DNA of 64,000 nt from Symbiodinium sp. CCMP2592. Taxonomy: Eukaryota; Sar; Dinophyceae; Suessiales; Symbiodiniaceae. The notes beneath the pieces were generated by a model. That model searched no databases. It saw nothing but the letters and a program-made list of their open reading frames with translations, and was not told the origin of the DNA. Positions within the stretch are counted from its first letter, which is position 1. Each line of letters begins with the position of its first letter. Shown piece after piece: positions 63,188 to 64,000 of this stretch. A program made the position numbers and the translations under genes. The stretch covers positions 1,334,474-1,398,473 of the forward strand of contig CAJNDT010004001.1 in the NCBI GenBank assembly GCA_905221615.1, written 5' to 3'.

Positions 63188-63589
63188 ATGCAAAGTGTGT
63201 CCAGTACCGCCATGATCACTTTGACTTGCTATGTGTTTGCTTGGAGACACGAAGGCCGTCGTGAAGGCCTCTTTCTTGAGGCCACTTCCTTGCAAAGGTG
63301 TCACTTTGTTCGCAGAACGAGACGCGGTTACATCCGTTGGGGTTCCCACGGCACGTGGAGTCTTACCATGGAGCAAGGGCGGCCTGTGCTCCGTCTAGTG
63401 GGGTTTAGGTGCTGCGCAGATGCTACCATCCGGTACATTAATTTCACGGTCGATCCCCGCAACGAGAGATTCCTGAGTGACTCGCAAGGTAGGACTATCA
63501 GGTACCTTGGACAGCTGCGCATGCTAATCCATGCAGGCCCTCTAAGGGCCTTGGCATTGCCCGACTCGGAAGAGTGGGTTGTTTTGTAG
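63188..63589 (+). CDS. hypothetical protein, 133 residues
   Basis: First ATG at 63188; the frame is open 10 codons further upstream, so the ORF may be the last exon of a longer gene. Codon composition and GC content look coding and no repeat explains it. Visible features: a Cys/aromatic-rich start, the segment RWGSHGTWSL near the middle, a CCADATIRYINF stretch, and a compact C-terminus ending EEWVVL. No family was named. Intron-less, unlike the neighbouring genes, which hints at a recent retrocopy or a short gene not yet hit by introners. Confidence 0.5.
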   Translation: MQSVSSTAMITLTCYVFAWRHEGRREGLFLEATSLQRCHFVRRTRRGYIRWGSHGTWSLTMEQGRPVLRLVGFRCCADATIRYINFTVDPRNERFLSDSQGRTIRYLGQLRMLIHAGPLRALALPDSEEWVVL

Positions 63590-64000
63590 CACTATAGCTG
63601 CGGTACCTGGCCCTCATAGGCAATGAGGGAAGTCGGAATTGCCCTGCTTAGGGCGAGAGTAGGTGCAGGGTTCAAGTTTTCTTCCAGCACGCAAGCTTTC
63701 CCTGCAAGGAATCGGTGAGCTCCTCACCTTTCCTTCTACCTTTTAATTGCGTTACCAGACGGGTAAAGCTTCTTCCCGAGAGGGCGAGCTTCTCCCCTCA
63801 ATACCCTAAGTGCCCAATAGCCTCAGGTGCAGCTTTCCGTTGCCTGTGTTTGCACCTCAACCGACTGAAAGGGCTTAGGAATAGGTCGTGTTTGGACCGC
63901 TGGGACACAGATCCCATAATTAGGCCCTCGAGGTCTCCAGCAAATTTTGTGGTCCCCTAAACTGAAGTACACTGGCAAGAGTGGACCAGTTAGTAAGAGC
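63590..64000. other. unassigned end of window
   Basis: No telomere-like arrays and no MITEs, unlike the rest of the window. An open stretch at 63715-63960 has no features that set it apart from chance. Confidence 0.4.

Noticed and set aside
1-64000. tRNA, rRNA, snRNA or spliced-leader genes
   Set aside because: No cloverleaf box A/B pair, rRNA signature or recognisable spliced-leader stretch was seen on reading; a covariance-model scan was not possible.

Overview
The window looks like nuclear DNA of a dinoflagellate, most likely Suessiales/Symbiodiniaceae-like. The basis is: degenerate TTTAGGG/CCCTAAA runs scattered through the window on both strands; a dinoflagellate-type LINE; and genes broken into tiny exons whose introns use GA, GC and GT donors with AG acceptors. 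The species cannot be fixed from sequence alone. Almost all ORFs longer than 60 codons outside the LINE are shadows of repeats; the genes are visible only after splicing by eye.

Layout. 1-4.05 kb: telomere-like heptamers and small inverted-repeat elements (MITEs). About 4.05-11.56 kb: one LINE (damaged ORF1, endonuclease/reverse transcriptase, a long third ORF broken over three frames, poly-A tail). 12.7-15.74 kb: a satellite of about 230 bp, 13 units. 15.74-16.33 kb: a GGAACCTGCC-type minisatellite. 17.34-25.05 kb: gene A, a coiled-coil protein with a closed 18-exon, 962-codon model. 28.58-53.0 kb: a glycosyl hydrolase family 30 (glucosylceramidase-like) gene in exons of about 30-90 nt separated by introns of 0.5-3 kb. 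53.6-56.5 kb: pieces of an unidentified gene. 56.92-62.85 kb: gene B, a diverged paralogue of gene A. 63.19-63.59 kb: a short unknown ORF.

The main discovery is an introner system. MITEs whose ends read CT...AG make 4-bp target duplications beginning with G. The left duplication supplies the splice donor (GA, GC or GT according to its sequence) and the element's last two bases supply the AG acceptor, so splicing restores the pre-insertion exon. Genes A and B act as a before/after control: over their homologous stretch they hold about 21 introns, of which one position is clearly shared. The element families found inside introns also occur, often nested, in the surrounding non-coding DNA. No transposase was recognised here, so these copies are presumably non-autonomous.

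Family names F1-F15 are local labels. Their terminal sequences are given once in each first entry.
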